Shown piece by piece: positions 17,412 through 25,899 of a stretch of DNA of 64,000 bases (positions are counted from its first letter, which is position 1; each line of letters starts with the position of its first letter). Below the pieces are notes generated by a model that was not told the origin of the DNA, ran no database searches, and saw only the letters and a program-made list of their open reading frames with translations. Position numbers and translations under genes: made by a program. The stretch covers positions 1-64,000 of the forward strand of contig NZ_BPQJ01000018.1 in assembly GCF_022179185.1 (NCBI RefSeq), read 5' to 3'. The stretch is from Methylobacterium frigidaeris. Lineage in GTDB: Bacteria; Pseudomonadota; Alphaproteobacteria; Rhizobiales; Beijerinckiaceae.

Positions 17412-18455
17412 TTAGCTTGAGGCTTGAGCGGCGGGCGCCCGGGCCGCCGCCGGGGGCAGCATTGCCGGCCGCCAGCGCCGGTGCATCCACAGCCATTGCT
17501 CGGGGTACTCGCGCACCCACCCGGCGATCACGTCGGTCATCGCCTGCATGGCGCCCTGCACGTCGATCGCGCCGCCCGCGTCCCGCTTCAGGTCGAGGGC
17601 GGGGGTCAGCTCCAGGCGGAACCGGTCGCCCGGCAGCCGGATCACCCGCACCCCGTGGACAGGGCAGTCGTAGTGCCGGGCGAGCTTTCCCAGCAGCGGG
17701 TTGACCAGGGCCGGGTGACCGAGAAAGTCCACCACTACGCCGCGGGTGAAATGCTGGTCGACCAGCATGCCGAGATGGCCGCCGCGCTCCACCACGCCCT
17801 GCATCGCGAAAGCGGCGCCGGGCCCGGCCGCCGTCAGGCCACCCATCGTGGCGCGGCGCACCTCCTGCACCAGCTGCGCCGCCGCCGGGCTGTTCGGCGG
17901 GCGGAACACCGCGCTCGCCTCCAGGCCGAACCGGGCGGCGCAGATCGCCGGCAGCTCCCAGTTGCCGAGATGGGCCGAGAAGATCAGCCCCGGCTTGCCG
18001 TCGTCGCGCAGTGCGAAGAAGTGCTCGATGCCCTCGACCTCGATCCGCCCCGGCGTTGCGGCCTCCGGGTCGTAGTCGAAGATCTCGGCGAGATGGGCGT
18101 ACTCGGCGCCGGTGCGTCCCAGATTGTCCCAGGAGCCGAGGGCGATCGCGGCGATCTCCGCCTCGCGCGCCTCCGGGAAGGATTGGCGCAGGTTCTTGAG
18201 CGCCGTGCGGTGCGAGGGAAGCCGGGGCCCGATCGCCCGGGCGATCGCCGCTCCCGCCGCCGCCGCACGGGCCGGCCCGAGGAGGCGGGCGAGCGCGAAG
18301 AGGGCACGGACCACGAAGACCATCGGCAGGCCGGCGAGGCGGGACAGGGTGCGGTAGAGCCTCAGCTTCAGGCGCAGCACGATGATCTCACGAAGCAATC
18401 CGGTCAGGAGAGCGGGCAAAGGGACGCGATCGCGCAGGATCTTCACGCCCTGCAC
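17412..18455 (-). CDS. lpxXL: Lipid A very-long-chain acyltransferase LpxXL-like (LpxL/HtrB family)
   Basis: A membrane-associated lysophospholipid-type acyltransferase of the LpxL/LpxM family, about 347 residues. The HX4(D/E) catalytic motif is in FSAHLGNWELPA. Later come DQHFTRGVVVDFLGHPA and the C-terminal YPEQWLWMHRRWRP, typical of lauroyl acyltransferases. The GTG start at 18455 has AGAAGAGG about 5 bases upstream. An ATG at 18512 is the alternative. As the last gene of an acpXL-type operon it is assigned as LpxXL, which transfers the AcpXL-bound very-long-chain hydroxy acid to lipid A at the inner membrane. The specificity is inferred from gene order. Confidence 0.85.
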   Translation of the reverse strand: MQGVKILRDRVPLPALLTGLLREIIVLRLKLRLYRTLSRLAGLPMVFVVRALFALARLLGPARAAAAGAAIARAIGPRLPSHRTALKNLRQSFPEAREAEIAAIALGSWDNLGRTGAEYAHLAEIFDYDPEAATPGRIEVEGIEHFFALRDDGKPGLIFSAHLGNWELPAICAARFGLEASAVFRPPNSPAAAQLVQEVRRATMGGLTAAGPGAAFAMQGVVERGGHLGMLVDQHFTRGVVVDFLGHPALVNPLLGKLARHYDCPVHGVRVIRLPGDRFRLELTPALDLKRDAGGAIDVQGAMQAMTDVIAGWVREYPEQWLWMHRRWRPAMLPPAAARAPAAQASS

Positions 18456-18534
18456 GCTGCCTCTTCTCTCGCCGGACCGGTTTGCGCAAGGGTGTGCCGG
18501 CGGTCTCCGCACACTTCCTGGGCGATCGTGTCCT

Positions 18535-19557
18535 TCAGAGCGTGACCAGGATCTTGCCGAACACCTTGCGCGATTCGAGCCGCTCCAGCCCCTGCGCGAA
18601 ATCGGCGAGCGGCAGCACGGTATCGATCACCGGGTTCATCCCCTCCGCCATCTTGCCGAGGGCGTCGCGGATATTGGCGATGCGGCAGCCGAACGAACCG
18701 GTGATGCGGTATTGCTGCTGGAACAGCTGCATCAGGTTCATGGTGGTGGAGACGCCGGAGGTCGACCCGCAGGTGACGAGCCGCCCGCCGCGCTTGAGGC
18801 AGAGCAGCGAGCCGTTCCAGGTCTCGGGGCCGACATGCTCGAAGACCACGTCGACGCCCTTGCGCTTCGTCGCCTTGCGCACCTCGCCCTCGAAGCGCTC
18901 GGTGCGGTAGTTGATGACGTGGTCGGCGCCGAGCGCCCGCGCCTTCTCGCCCTTGGCGTCGTCGCCCACGGTGGTGAACACCGTGCAGCCGATCGCCTTC
19001 GCCATCTTGATCGCGGTCGTGCCGATGCCCGATCCCCCGGCATGGACCAGGATCGTCTCGCCGGGCTCGAGTCGCGCATTGTCGAACAGCATGTGCTGCA
19101 CCGTGCCGAAGGCGATCGGCGCGCAGGCGGCGTCGATGAAGCTGACCGCGTCGGGCACCCGCACGACGAGGCGCGCCGGCAGGTTGACGTATTCGCGGGC
19201 GAAGCCGTCGACGTGGAAGCCCAGCACCCCGCCGACTTCCTCGCAGAGGTTGTCGCGGCCCTCGCGGCAGGCACGGCATTTGCCGCAGGTCAGCGCACCG
19301 TAGGGCGCGACCTTGTCGCCGACGCTCAAGCCCTCGACGCCCTCGCCGAGTGCGGCGATCTCGCCGGCGGCCTCGGCCCCGACGGTGAGCGGCAGCTTGC
19401 GCTTGGCGAAGGCCATGCCGCGGAAGCCCCACACGTCGATGAAGTTGAGGCCGACGGCGCGCACCCGGATCTGCACCTCGCCGGGGCCGGGCGGATCCAA
19501 GTCCGGGACCTCGGTCAGGCGCAGGTCGCGGTCGCCGAAGAGCTGGAGGGCTTTCAT
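18535..19557 (-). CDS. adh2XL: Zinc-type alcohol dehydrogenase of the VLCFA cluster
   Basis: A 340-residue medium-chain dehydrogenase/quinone reductase. The structural zinc motif CGKCRACREGRDNLC (Cys-X2-Cys-X2-Cys-X7-Cys, near residues 90-105) is intact. The nucleotide fold has VHAGGSGIGTTAIKMAKAIG near 165-185. The position between the ketoacyl synthase genes and lpxXL matches the adh2XL gene of rhizobial lipid A very-long-chain fatty acid clusters. Its role there is presumed to be an enoyl or keto reduction during chain extension or formation of the (omega-1)-hydroxy group. The assignment rests on synteny. Confidence 0.85.
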   Translation of the reverse strand: MKALQLFGDRDLRLTEVPDLDPPGPGEVQIRVRAVGLNFIDVWGFRGMAFAKRKLPLTVGAEAAGEIAALGEGVEGLSVGDKVAPYGALTCGKCRACREGRDNLCEEVGGVLGFHVDGFAREYVNLPARLVVRVPDAVSFIDAACAPIAFGTVQHMLFDNARLEPGETILVHAGGSGIGTTAIKMAKAIGCTVFTTVGDDAKGEKARALGADHVINYRTERFEGEVRKATKRKGVDVVFEHVGPETWNGSLLCLKRGGRLVTCGSTSGVSTTMNLMQLFQQQYRITGSFGCRIANIRDALGKMAEGMNPVIDTVLPLADFAQGLERLESRKVFGKILVTL

Positions 19558-19597
19558 ACGGTGTTCCTCTGGGCGGAGCTTTTGTCGAAGCGTCCGC

Positions 19598-19912
19598 TCA
19601 CTCCGGCGTCAGGTACCGCCGCCGCGCCCAGCCCACGATCGGGCCGAGCTTCACCCGGCACCAGGTCAGGCCGCTCGGGGTGTCGTTGGTGCAGCCGAAG
19701 CCGCGCAGGCGGCCGCGGGGCGGGGCCTGCCCGAGGGCCGGCGAATCGGCATCCGGCGCCTCGCGGATGCTGAGCGTGTCGCCCGGGGGCAGCCCCTCGA
19801 CCCGGAAGAATTCCAGCCGGCCGAAATCCTGCGCCTGGATCGACGCCGGACCGAGGAGGAAGGCCGCCGCCGCGGCGGCGCGCAAGCGGGCGCGCAAGTG
19901 GGGGTGCCGCAT
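19598..19912 (-). CDS. Small secreted SH3-domain-like protein
   Basis: A 104-residue protein with a signal peptide (RLRAAAAAAFLLGPASIQAQ) and a bacterial SH3-like domain: GDTLSIREAPDADSPALGQ, GRLRGFGCTNDTPSGLTWCRV, GWARRRYLTPE. Such domains typically bind peptidoglycan or act as periplasmic adaptors. Two cysteines (GFGC, WCRV) could form a disulfide. It sits inside the lipid A acyl-chain operon between fabG and adh2XL (12 and 40-base gaps, same strand). I do not recall it as part of the rhizobial cluster. Confidence 0.75.
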   Translation of the reverse strand: MRHPHLRARLRAAAAAAFLLGPASIQAQDFGRLEFFRVEGLPPGDTLSIREAPDADSPALGQAPPRGRLRGFGCTNDTPSGLTWCRVKLGPIVGWARRRYLTPE

Positions 19913-19924
19913 GAGCTCGTTTCG

Positions 19925-20692
19925 TCAGGTGCGGTGGATGCCCATCATCGCGGTGAGCCCGCCATCCACCGGCAGCACCGCACCGGTGATGTACCCCGCC
20001 CCGGGGCTCAGCAGGAATGCGACCAGATCGGCCACCTCACCGGGCGCGGCGAAGCGCCCGGCGGGAATCTGCTTCTCCATCCCGGCGCGGTGGGCGGCGT
20101 AGGGCGCCATCATGTCGGTGTCGATGAAGCCGGGGGCCACCACGTTGACGGTGACGCCGCGCCGGGCCGATTCGATGGCCAGCGTCCGGCAATAGGCGAT
20201 CAGCGCGCCCTTGCTCGCCGCGTAGGCGGCGTTGCCGGGATTGGCCTGGAGCGCTGCCACCGAGCCGATCGCCACGATGCGCCCGGCCTTGGCCCGGGTC
20301 ATCGGCCGCACCAGCGCCTTGGCGAGGCGGGTCAGCGACCAGAAATTGACCTGCATCGCCGCTTCCGCCCGGTCCTGGTCGAGCACCGCCGCGAGGCTGT
20401 CGCAGGGCTGGCCGGCATTGTGGACGAGGCCGAAGAGGGCCTCGCCCTCCATGACGCCGCAGAAATCGTCGAGCGCCGCCTTGTCCGAGAGGTCGAGCGG
20501 GTGGGGCCGCATCCGCTGCTCGGGGTAGAGGGCGGTGAGCTCCAGCGCCAGCGCCTCGGCCGCCTCCCGCGAGCCGCGATAGGTGAAGTCGACGTCGTGG
20601 CCCGAGGCCGCGAGCGCCCGCACGATCGCGGCGCCCAGGCCCCGCCCGCCGCCGGTGACGAGGACGCGCCGGTTGTGCACGGGGGCGCTCAT
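19925..20692 (-). CDS. 3-oxoacyl-ACP reductase (FabG-like SDR) of the VLCFA cluster
   Basis: A 255-residue short-chain dehydrogenase. The cofactor motif TGGGRGLGAAIVRAL is near residues 13-27 and NAG at about 93-95. Catalytic Ser (AIGSVAAL), Tyr and Lys (YAASKGAL, the YxxxK pair near 160) are all present. PGFIDTDM and the C-terminal GAVLPVDGG fit the FabG class. It overlaps the upstream ketoacyl synthase gene by 4 bases (ATGA), so it is co-translated with it. It is expected to reduce the 3-oxoacyl-AcpXL intermediates during elongation to the very-long-chain acid. Confidence 0.88.
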   Translation of the reverse strand: MSAPVHNRRVLVTGGGRGLGAAIVRALAASGHDVDFTYRGSREAAEALALELTALYPEQRMRPHPLDLSDKAALDDFCGVMEGEALFGLVHNAGQPCDSLAAVLDQDRAEAAMQVNFWSLTRLAKALVRPMTRAKAGRIVAIGSVAALQANPGNAAYAASKGALIAYCRTLAIESARRGVTVNVVAPGFIDTDMMAPYAAHRAGMEKQIPAGRFAAPGEVADLVAFLLSPGAGYITGAVLPVDGGLTAMMGIHRT

Positions 20693-21960
20693 GCGGGCTC
20701 CGCCCCGAACACCAGGCAGGTGTTCTGGCCGCCGAAGCCGAAGGAGTTCGACAGCACCGTCGTCACCGGTACGTCGCGGGCGGTCGTGACCACGTCGAGA
20801 GGGATGCCTGGATCGGGCACGGCGTAGTTCAGGGTCGGGGGTACCCGGCCATGCGCGATGGTGAGGAGCGAGAACGCCGCCTCGACCGCGCCGGCGGCGG
20901 TGAGCGTGTGGCCGATCATCGACTTGTTGGAGGAGATCGGCACGCTGCGCATGCGCTCGCCGAACACCGCGAGGCAGCCCATCGCCTCCATCTTGTCGTT
21001 CTCCGGCGTGCCGGTGCCGTGGGCGTTCACCGTGTCGATCCGGTCCGGGTGCAGGCCGGCATCGTCCAGCGCCGCCCGGATCGCCGCGATGATCGGGGCG
21101 CCGTCCGGGCTCGAACGGGTGCGGTGGAAGCCGTCGCCCTTCTCGCCGCAGCCGAGCACGTAGCCGAGGATGCGGGCGCCGCGGGCCCGGGCGCGAGCGG
21201 CGTCCTCCAGCACGAGGGCGGCGGCGCCCTCGCCCATCACGAAGCCGTCGCGGTTCTTGGCGAAGGGCTTGGAGGCGGCTTCCGGCGGATCGTTCTGGGT
21301 CGAGAGGGCGGAGAGCAGCGAGAACCGGATCAGCGATTCAGGGTTCACCGAACCGTCGGTGCCGATGCAGAGCGCCGCCTCGACCTCGCCGCGCCGGATC
21401 GCCTCCACGCCGAGCTGGATCGCGGTCGCCCCCGACGAGCAGGCGGTCGAGAGCGAGATCGGCGAGCCCCTGGTGCCGAAACGGTCGGCGATGCGGTCGG
21501 CGACCGTGCCGAAGATGAACAGGTCGTGCCAGTCGTCGAAGCGTCGGCTCGCGGCGGCCCGTAGCAGATCCGAATAGGTCACGTCGCCGTTCGTCGCCGC
21601 GGCTTCGGCGAGGGCCTGGCGCTGCGGCCACTCGATCTCGACCGGAGGCACCGCCATGAACAGCGCGCCCGGGAAATCGCCGGACAGGCCCGCCTGCGCG
21701 ACGGCCTCGTCGGCGGCGGCCTCGGCGAAGCGCTCGGAGAGGAGCGGCGCCACCATCGGGTCGGCGGCGATGAAATCGACCGTGCCGGCGATGCGGGTGC
21801 GCAGGCCCTCGGTCGGGAAGCGGGTGATGGCGTGGATGCCGGAATGCCCAGCGGTCAGGGCGGCCCAGTTGTCGGCGACCCCCTGGCCCAGCGAGGTCAC
21901 CACGCCGATGCCGGTGACCGCCACCAGCGGGCGGCCCATCGCGTCGCGGTCGCGGTTCAT
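20689..21960 (-). CDS. fabF1XL: Beta-ketoacyl-ACP synthase (FabF type) of the VLCFA cluster
   Basis: A 423-residue condensing enzyme of the KAS I/II type with the full catalytic set: Cys174 in LSTACSSGATAIQLG, His in VNAHGTGTPEND and His in SNKSMIGHTLTAAGAVEA. It catalyses decarboxylative condensation of malonyl-ACP with acyl-AcpXL. Its start overlaps the stop of the upstream ketoacyl synthase-like gene (ATGA), and its stop overlaps the fabG start. It is assigned as the active synthase of a pair. Which of the two corresponds exactly to rhizobial FabF1XL is inferred from order. Confidence 0.88.
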   Translation of the reverse strand: MNRDRDAMGRPLVAVTGIGVVTSLGQGVADNWAALTAGHSGIHAITRFPTEGLRTRIAGTVDFIAADPMVAPLLSERFAEAAADEAVAQAGLSGDFPGALFMAVPPVEIEWPQRQALAEAAATNGDVTYSDLLRAAASRRFDDWHDLFIFGTVADRIADRFGTRGSPISLSTACSSGATAIQLGVEAIRRGEVEAALCIGTDGSVNPESLIRFSLLSALSTQNDPPEAASKPFAKNRDGFVMGEGAAALVLEDAARARARGARILGYVLGCGEKGDGFHRTRSSPDGAPIIAAIRAALDDAGLHPDRIDTVNAHGTGTPENDKMEAMGCLAVFGERMRSVPISSNKSMIGHTLTAAGAVEAAFSLLTIAHGRVPPTLNYAVPDPGIPLDVVTTARDVPVTTVLSNSFGFGGQNTCLVFGAEPA

Positions 21961-23093
21961 CGGCCTTCCCCCGTGGTGGTGAGGCGCAGCACGCCCTCGC
22001 CCCGGCGATGGCCGACCGCCGTGACGGCGACCTCGCCGGCCTCTCCCTCCGCCACCAGGGCGGCCGCGATGGCGGCGCCGAAGGGTGCGGCGGCCTCTAA
22101 CGTGTGGCCGGTGAGATCGCCGAGCGCCCGGACCGGCGCCTGCGGCGCGAGGGTCGTCAGCGCATCGTGCTCCTCAGCGGTGATGCCGGCGCAACCGGTG
22201 GCGGCGGAGATCACGGCATCGGGCGTCAGCAAGCCAGCCTTGCCCCAGAGCTGCGTCAGGCTCTCGGCGACGCTGCCGTTCCGGCGCTTCGTGCGGTCGC
22301 TCGCCACCGCGTCGAGCCGGGCGAGCGCCCGGGCGCCGCGGTTCTTGGCATGCTCCTCGGCCTCCAGCACCAGAAAGGCGGCGCCGGAGGCGAGGATGAA
22401 GCCCGGAGCGTCGCCGCGGTCGAAGACGGGGCGGTAATCGGGTTTGCGCAGGTAGCCGCCCATCTCGTGGATCAGCAGCACGTCGGCCCGCTCGGCGTTG
22501 TATGAGCCGCCGACGAGAACGATGTCGAGCTGGCCGGCGGCGATGCGCGCCTGGGCGATCCGCAGGGCATCCACCCCGCTCGATTCCTCACCCATGAAGG
22601 TGCGCGAGGCCCCCGTCACGCCGTGCACGATGGCGATGTTGCCGGCGAGCAGGTTCGAGAGCTGGGCGAGGAACAGCGTCGGCCGAAGGTCGTTCTGCAG
22701 GCGCTCGTTGAGGTAGGAGCCGGGATCGGCAGCACCGCGCAGGCCGGTGAGGATCTGGCCATCGACCGCGTAGTCGCGCTCGCCGCCGCCCGCCGCCACG
22801 ACGAGGTGCATGGCAGCCTTGAGCGCGGCATCCGCCTTGGCGCCGGCTGCGTCGAGGGCGAGGCCGGCAGCGTAGACGCCGAGGCGCTGCCACGGCTCCA
22901 TCTGCCGCTGATCGGATTTCTTGGGGATCTGCCCGTCGAGGGTCAGGGGCGCGACCGGGTGGACGGGATAGGGCGCGAAGGTCTCGGCGTCGGTACGTGG
23001 CGCCGCGCCGGCCCGGTAGGCCGCGACATGCGCCTCGACGCCCTCGCCCGCGCAGGAGACGAGCCCGAGGCCCGTGACGACCACCGGTCTCAT
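21957..23093 (-). CDS. fabF2XL: Degenerate ketoacyl synthase, chain-length-factor-like partner
   Basis: A 378-residue thiolase-fold protein similar to FabF (start RPVVVTGLGLVSCAGEG; later VSAAT-like and LGDLTGHTLEAAAPFGAAI). The active-site Cys is missing: the expected TACSSG reads GEESSG, with Glu170 at the Cys position. The HGTxT histidine is also absent. Only the final GHT motif is kept. This is the pattern of chain-length factors, which pair with an active synthase and set chain length but do not condense. It overlaps fabZ upstream and the active synthase gene downstream by 4 bases each, which supports a heterodimer. The fabF2XL label rests on its place in the operon. Confidence 0.82.
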   Translation of the reverse strand: MRPVVVTGLGLVSCAGEGVEAHVAAYRAGAAPRTDAETFAPYPVHPVAPLTLDGQIPKKSDQRQMEPWQRLGVYAAGLALDAAGAKADAALKAAMHLVVAAGGGERDYAVDGQILTGLRGAADPGSYLNERLQNDLRPTLFLAQLSNLLAGNIAIVHGVTGASRTFMGEESSGVDALRIAQARIAAGQLDIVLVGGSYNAERADVLLIHEMGGYLRKPDYRPVFDRGDAPGFILASGAAFLVLEAEEHAKNRGARALARLDAVASDRTKRRNGSVAESLTQLWGKAGLLTPDAVISAATGCAGITAEEHDALTTLAPQAPVRALGDLTGHTLEAAAPFGAAIAAALVAEGEAGEVAVTAVGHRRGEGVLRLTTTGEGR

Positions 23094-23557
23094 CGCGCGT
23101 CCGCTCCGTCGAGGAGGCCGATGCGGGCGGCGCGCTCGCGCATCGGCGCGTCGAGCCCGTCCGGGAACGGCATGGTCTTGAACCGCAATTCGGCGTTGCA
23201 GAGCGGCTTGCCTTCGGCCCGGATCGCCGCCTTGGTCACGGCGTACCCCGAGCCGTCATGCTCCAGGCTCGCCTCGACCTCGAGCACGGCCCCGGGGCCA
23301 ACGAAGGACCGGAAGCGCGCCTTGTCGACGCCCATCAGGAACGGCATGTGGCTGAACGACGCACGGGCGAGGAGCAGGTAGCCCGAGGCCTGCGCCATCG
23401 TCTCGGTGAGGAGAACGCCGGGCACCAGGGGGTGGCCGGGGAAGTGCCCCTCGAAGACCGGGCTCTCGTTCGGCACCGTGGCCAGCGCCGCGATGCGCCC
23501 CTCGGCGCGGTCGAGGCTCACGACCCGGTCGATCATGTCGAAATATTCGAGGCGCAT
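23090..23557 (-). CDS. fabZXL: 3-hydroxyacyl-ACP dehydratase (FabZ-like) of the VLCFA cluster
   Basis: A 155-residue single hotdog-fold dehydratase. The catalytic His is in VFEGHFPGHPLVPGVLL and the Glu follows in LTETMAQASGY, as in FabZ. The C-terminal KTMPFPDG is also family-like. It dehydrates 3-hydroxyacyl-AcpXL during elongation. The gene begins 23 bases after acpXL and its stop overlaps the next gene by 4 bases. The order acpXL then fabZXL matches rhizobia. Confidence 0.88.
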   Translation of the reverse strand: MRLEYFDMIDRVVSLDRAEGRIAALATVPNESPVFEGHFPGHPLVPGVLLTETMAQASGYLLLARASFSHMPFLMGVDKARFRSFVGPGAVLEVEASLEHDGSGYAVTKAAIRAEGKPLCNAELRFKTMPFPDGLDAPMRERAARIGLLDGADAR

Positions 23558-23580
23558 CCCCGCGACCGCTTACCGCCGGC

Positions 23581-23868
23581 TCAGACCTTGGCGGCCTTCT
23601 CGGCCACCAGGCCGTCGATGCGCTCGCAGAGGTTCTTCAGCACGAAGTACTGCTCGGCCGGAACCTTGCCCTCGTTGACCTCCTGGGTCCACTGCTCGAG
23701 GGGCAGCTTGATCCCGAAGGTCTTGTCGATCTCGAAGGCGATATCGAGGAAGGCCAGGCTGTCGATGCCCAGATCGTCGATGGCGTGGCTCTCCGGCGTG
23801 ATCTTCTCGCGCGGGATGTCGGCGACGTCGGCGATGATGGTGGCGACGCGGTCGAAAGTGTCGGACAT
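23581..23868 (-). CDS. acpXL: Acyl carrier protein AcpXL
   Basis: A 95-residue acyl carrier protein, longer than the usual ~78 of AcpP. The phosphopantetheine serine is in DLGIDSLAFLDIAFEID near residue 37. The C-terminal part (EVNEGKVPAEQYFVLKNLCERIDGLV) is the AcpXL-type extension. The start at 23868 (MSDTFDRV) was chosen because the upstream in-frame sequence is not family-like. AcpXL carries the growing very-long-chain acid (27-hydroxyoctacosanoate in rhizobia) for lipid A. It is the first gene of the operon; the 241 bases upstream, shared with the divergent AI-2E transporter gene, should contain the promoter. Confidence 0.92.
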   Translation of the reverse strand: MSDTFDRVATIIADVADIPREKITPESHAIDDLGIDSLAFLDIAFEIDKTFGIKLPLEQWTQEVNEGKVPAEQYFVLKNLCERIDGLVAEKAAKV

Positions 23869-24109
23869 GGACGTGCAGCCGTCTTCCTGCTGAGGTCTGG
23901 CTCGAACGGCGCGACCTCCGGGCACCGCCCGCGCCCCGGCCACGAAACCGCCTACCCGAAACGGGTTCGCCGGGCAGCGCCCGGTCGAGGGGCCCGCATA
24001 CACGAGGGGGGGCGGGCCGGCAACCGCACGGCGTTTCCGCGAGCCGCCCCCTGCCCTAGGTCACGCCGGATGACGCGCCCGCGGAGCGGTGGCTCAGGAC
24101 TAAACCGGC

Positions 24110-25246
24110 ATGGAACTCGTGAAGCCCCCGACCGGCCCGGAATCGGGACCCTTGCCCGCACCGGTGCCGACGCCCCCGCAGAGTGCCGGCACCTCGGCCT
24201 TCGCCCGGGCGGCGCTGGTCCTCGCCCTCGCCGCCCTCGGCCTCTGGGTGCTGCATCCCTTCCTGCCGGCGCTCGCCTGGGCGGTGATCCTGGTGGTCGC
24301 CCTGTGGCCCCTGCGCGAGCGGCTGGTGCGGATCAAGCCGCCGGGCAAGCACAACCTCCTGTGGCCGGCGCTCCTCACGCTCGCGGTCGCCCTGATCATC
24401 CTGGTGCCGCTGATCGTCGTCGCCGTGCAGGCGGCGCGGGAGGCGCACGATGCGGTCGCGTTCTGGCGCCAGATCGAGGAACAGGGCTGGCCGGTGCCGG
24501 ATTTCGTGTCGCGCCTGCCGTTCGGGGCGGCGCAGGTCTCGGCCTGGTGGCAGGAGAACCTCAGCCACCCGCAAGGCTCGTCCGAGGTGCTCAAGCGCGT
24601 CGACCAGTCGATCAACCACTCGTCGCTGGTGGGTTTCGGGCGCACCTTCGGCAGCCAGATCGTCCATCGCGCGATGCTGTTCGGCTTCACGCTGCTGACC
24701 CTGTTCTTCCTCTTCCGTGACGGACCGGCCCTGGCCGCGCAAGGGCTCTCGGCGGCCCGCCGCCTGTTCGGCCCGCGGGGCGAGCGGGTGGCGCGCCAGA
24801 TGGCGGCCTCTGTCCACGGCACCGTCGACGGGCTGGTGCTGGTCGGCCTCGGCGAGGGCTTTCTGCTCGGGATCGTCTACTTCTTCGCGGGCGTGCCGCA
24901 TCCGGTGCTGCTCGGCGCCTTCACGGCGCTCGCCGCGATGATCCCGTTCGGCGCCCCGGTCGCCTTCGGCCTCGCGGCCCTGCTCGCCGCGGCGCAGGGC
25001 GGCGCCACGGCCGCGATCATCGTGGCGGCGGCCGGCCTCGTCATCACCTTCGTGGCCGACCATTTCGTCCGCCCGGTCCTGATCGGCGGTGCGACCCGAC
25101 TGCCTTTCCTGTGGGTGCTGCTCGGCATCCTCGGCGGCGTCGAGAGCTTCGGGCTTCTCGGCCTGTTCCTGGGCCCGGCCGTGATGGCGGCATTGGTGCT
25201 GCTGTGGCGGGAGTATACTGCGGGCGACGACCAGCCCGTCGCCTGA
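24110..25246 (+). CDS. AI-2E family transporter
   Basis: A 378-residue inner-membrane protein of the AI-2E/PerM/YdiK family. It has a Pro-rich N-terminus, two helices near residues 30-75, a third near 85-105, a soluble region with amphipathic segments (QIEEQGWPVPDFVSRLP), and at least four further helices, including LLGAFTALAAMIPFGAPVAF. The C-terminal half contains DHFVRPVLIGGATRLPFLWVLLGILGG, the most conserved family segment. Members are linked to quorum-signal export or Na/H antiport in a few species, so the substrate is unknown here. Confidence 0.88.
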   Translation: MELVKPPTGPESGPLPAPVPTPPQSAGTSAFARAALVLALAALGLWVLHPFLPALAWAVILVVALWPLRERLVRIKPPGKHNLLWPALLTLAVALIILVPLIVVAVQAAREAHDAVAFWRQIEEQGWPVPDFVSRLPFGAAQVSAWWQENLSHPQGSSEVLKRVDQSINHSSLVGFGRTFGSQIVHRAMLFGFTLLTLFFLFRDGPALAAQGLSAARRLFGPRGERVARQMAASVHGTVDGLVLVGLGEGFLLGIVYFFAGVPHPVLLGAFTALAAMIPFGAPVAFGLAALLAAAQGGATAAIIVAAAGLVITFVADHFVRPVLIGGATRLPFLWVLLGILGGVESFGLLGLFLGPAVMAALVLLWREYTAGDDQPVA

Positions 25247-25283
25247 TTCGCCCGGTGCCTGGTCCCGGAGGACTGCCTGTTCG

Positions 25284-25721
25284 ATGAGATTCCTGCTCGC
25301 CACGGCTCTGCTCGCCGGGCTCGCCGCCTGTCCCGCCGCGGCGCAATGGGACGACGACCGCCCGACCGCCCGGCGCAGCACGCGCGACGATGACGGCTAC
25401 GGCCGGCGCGACCGCGACCGGCCGGCATTCGACCGCCGCGATGCCGAGAGCCGTGACCCGGACGAGATCCTGCCCCGGCGCCGCGACCGCGACGACCGGG
25501 ATCGCGATGACCGGGATCGCGACTTCGGCAGCCGCCGCGGCCGCGACTGGGACGATCGCGACCGCCGCGACGCGGACGGGCGCTGGCGGGACGAGCGGTT
25601 CCGGGGGGACCGCTACGACCGCTACGGCCCCCCGCCTTATGGGCCCGGCATCGCTCCCCCTCCCGCGCGCGGCGGAGTCTTCGTCGTGCCGCCGCCGATT
25701 CCCGGAGCGCGCAGCTACTGA
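25284..25721 (+). CDS. Secreted Arg/Asp-rich low-complexity protein
   Basis: A 145-residue protein with a Sec signal peptide (LLATALLAGLAACPAAAQ, cleavage near residue 22). The mature part is dominated by alternating Arg and Asp (for example RDRDDRDRDDRDRDF near residues 65-90), with a Gly/Tyr/Pro-rich tail (GPPPYGPGIAPPP). It is probably disordered and zwitterionic. A GGAGGA site precedes the ATG. It lies 37 bases after the AI-2E gene on the same strand. No family assignment is possible. Confidence 0.65.
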   Translation: MRFLLATALLAGLAACPAAAQWDDDRPTARRSTRDDDGYGRRDRDRPAFDRRDAESRDPDEILPRRRDRDDRDRDDRDRDFGSRRGRDWDDRDRRDADGRWRDERFRGDRYDRYGPPPYGPGIAPPPARGGVFVVPPPIPGARSY

Positions 25722-25899
25722 GCGGGCCCCCGCACGATCCGTCTTCGTGACGACGTGGGGGTCCTCTCTCCCGTGCCGGCTGCCGCGTTCGCGCGTCCCG
25801 GTCTGATCGCTCTCCCCTTTGGAAGCCGGCGCGTCTCGTCTTTGCCCGGATGACCCGGCCGGCCCGACGACGGATGGCGGGACGAGAGCGAGACGCGTC

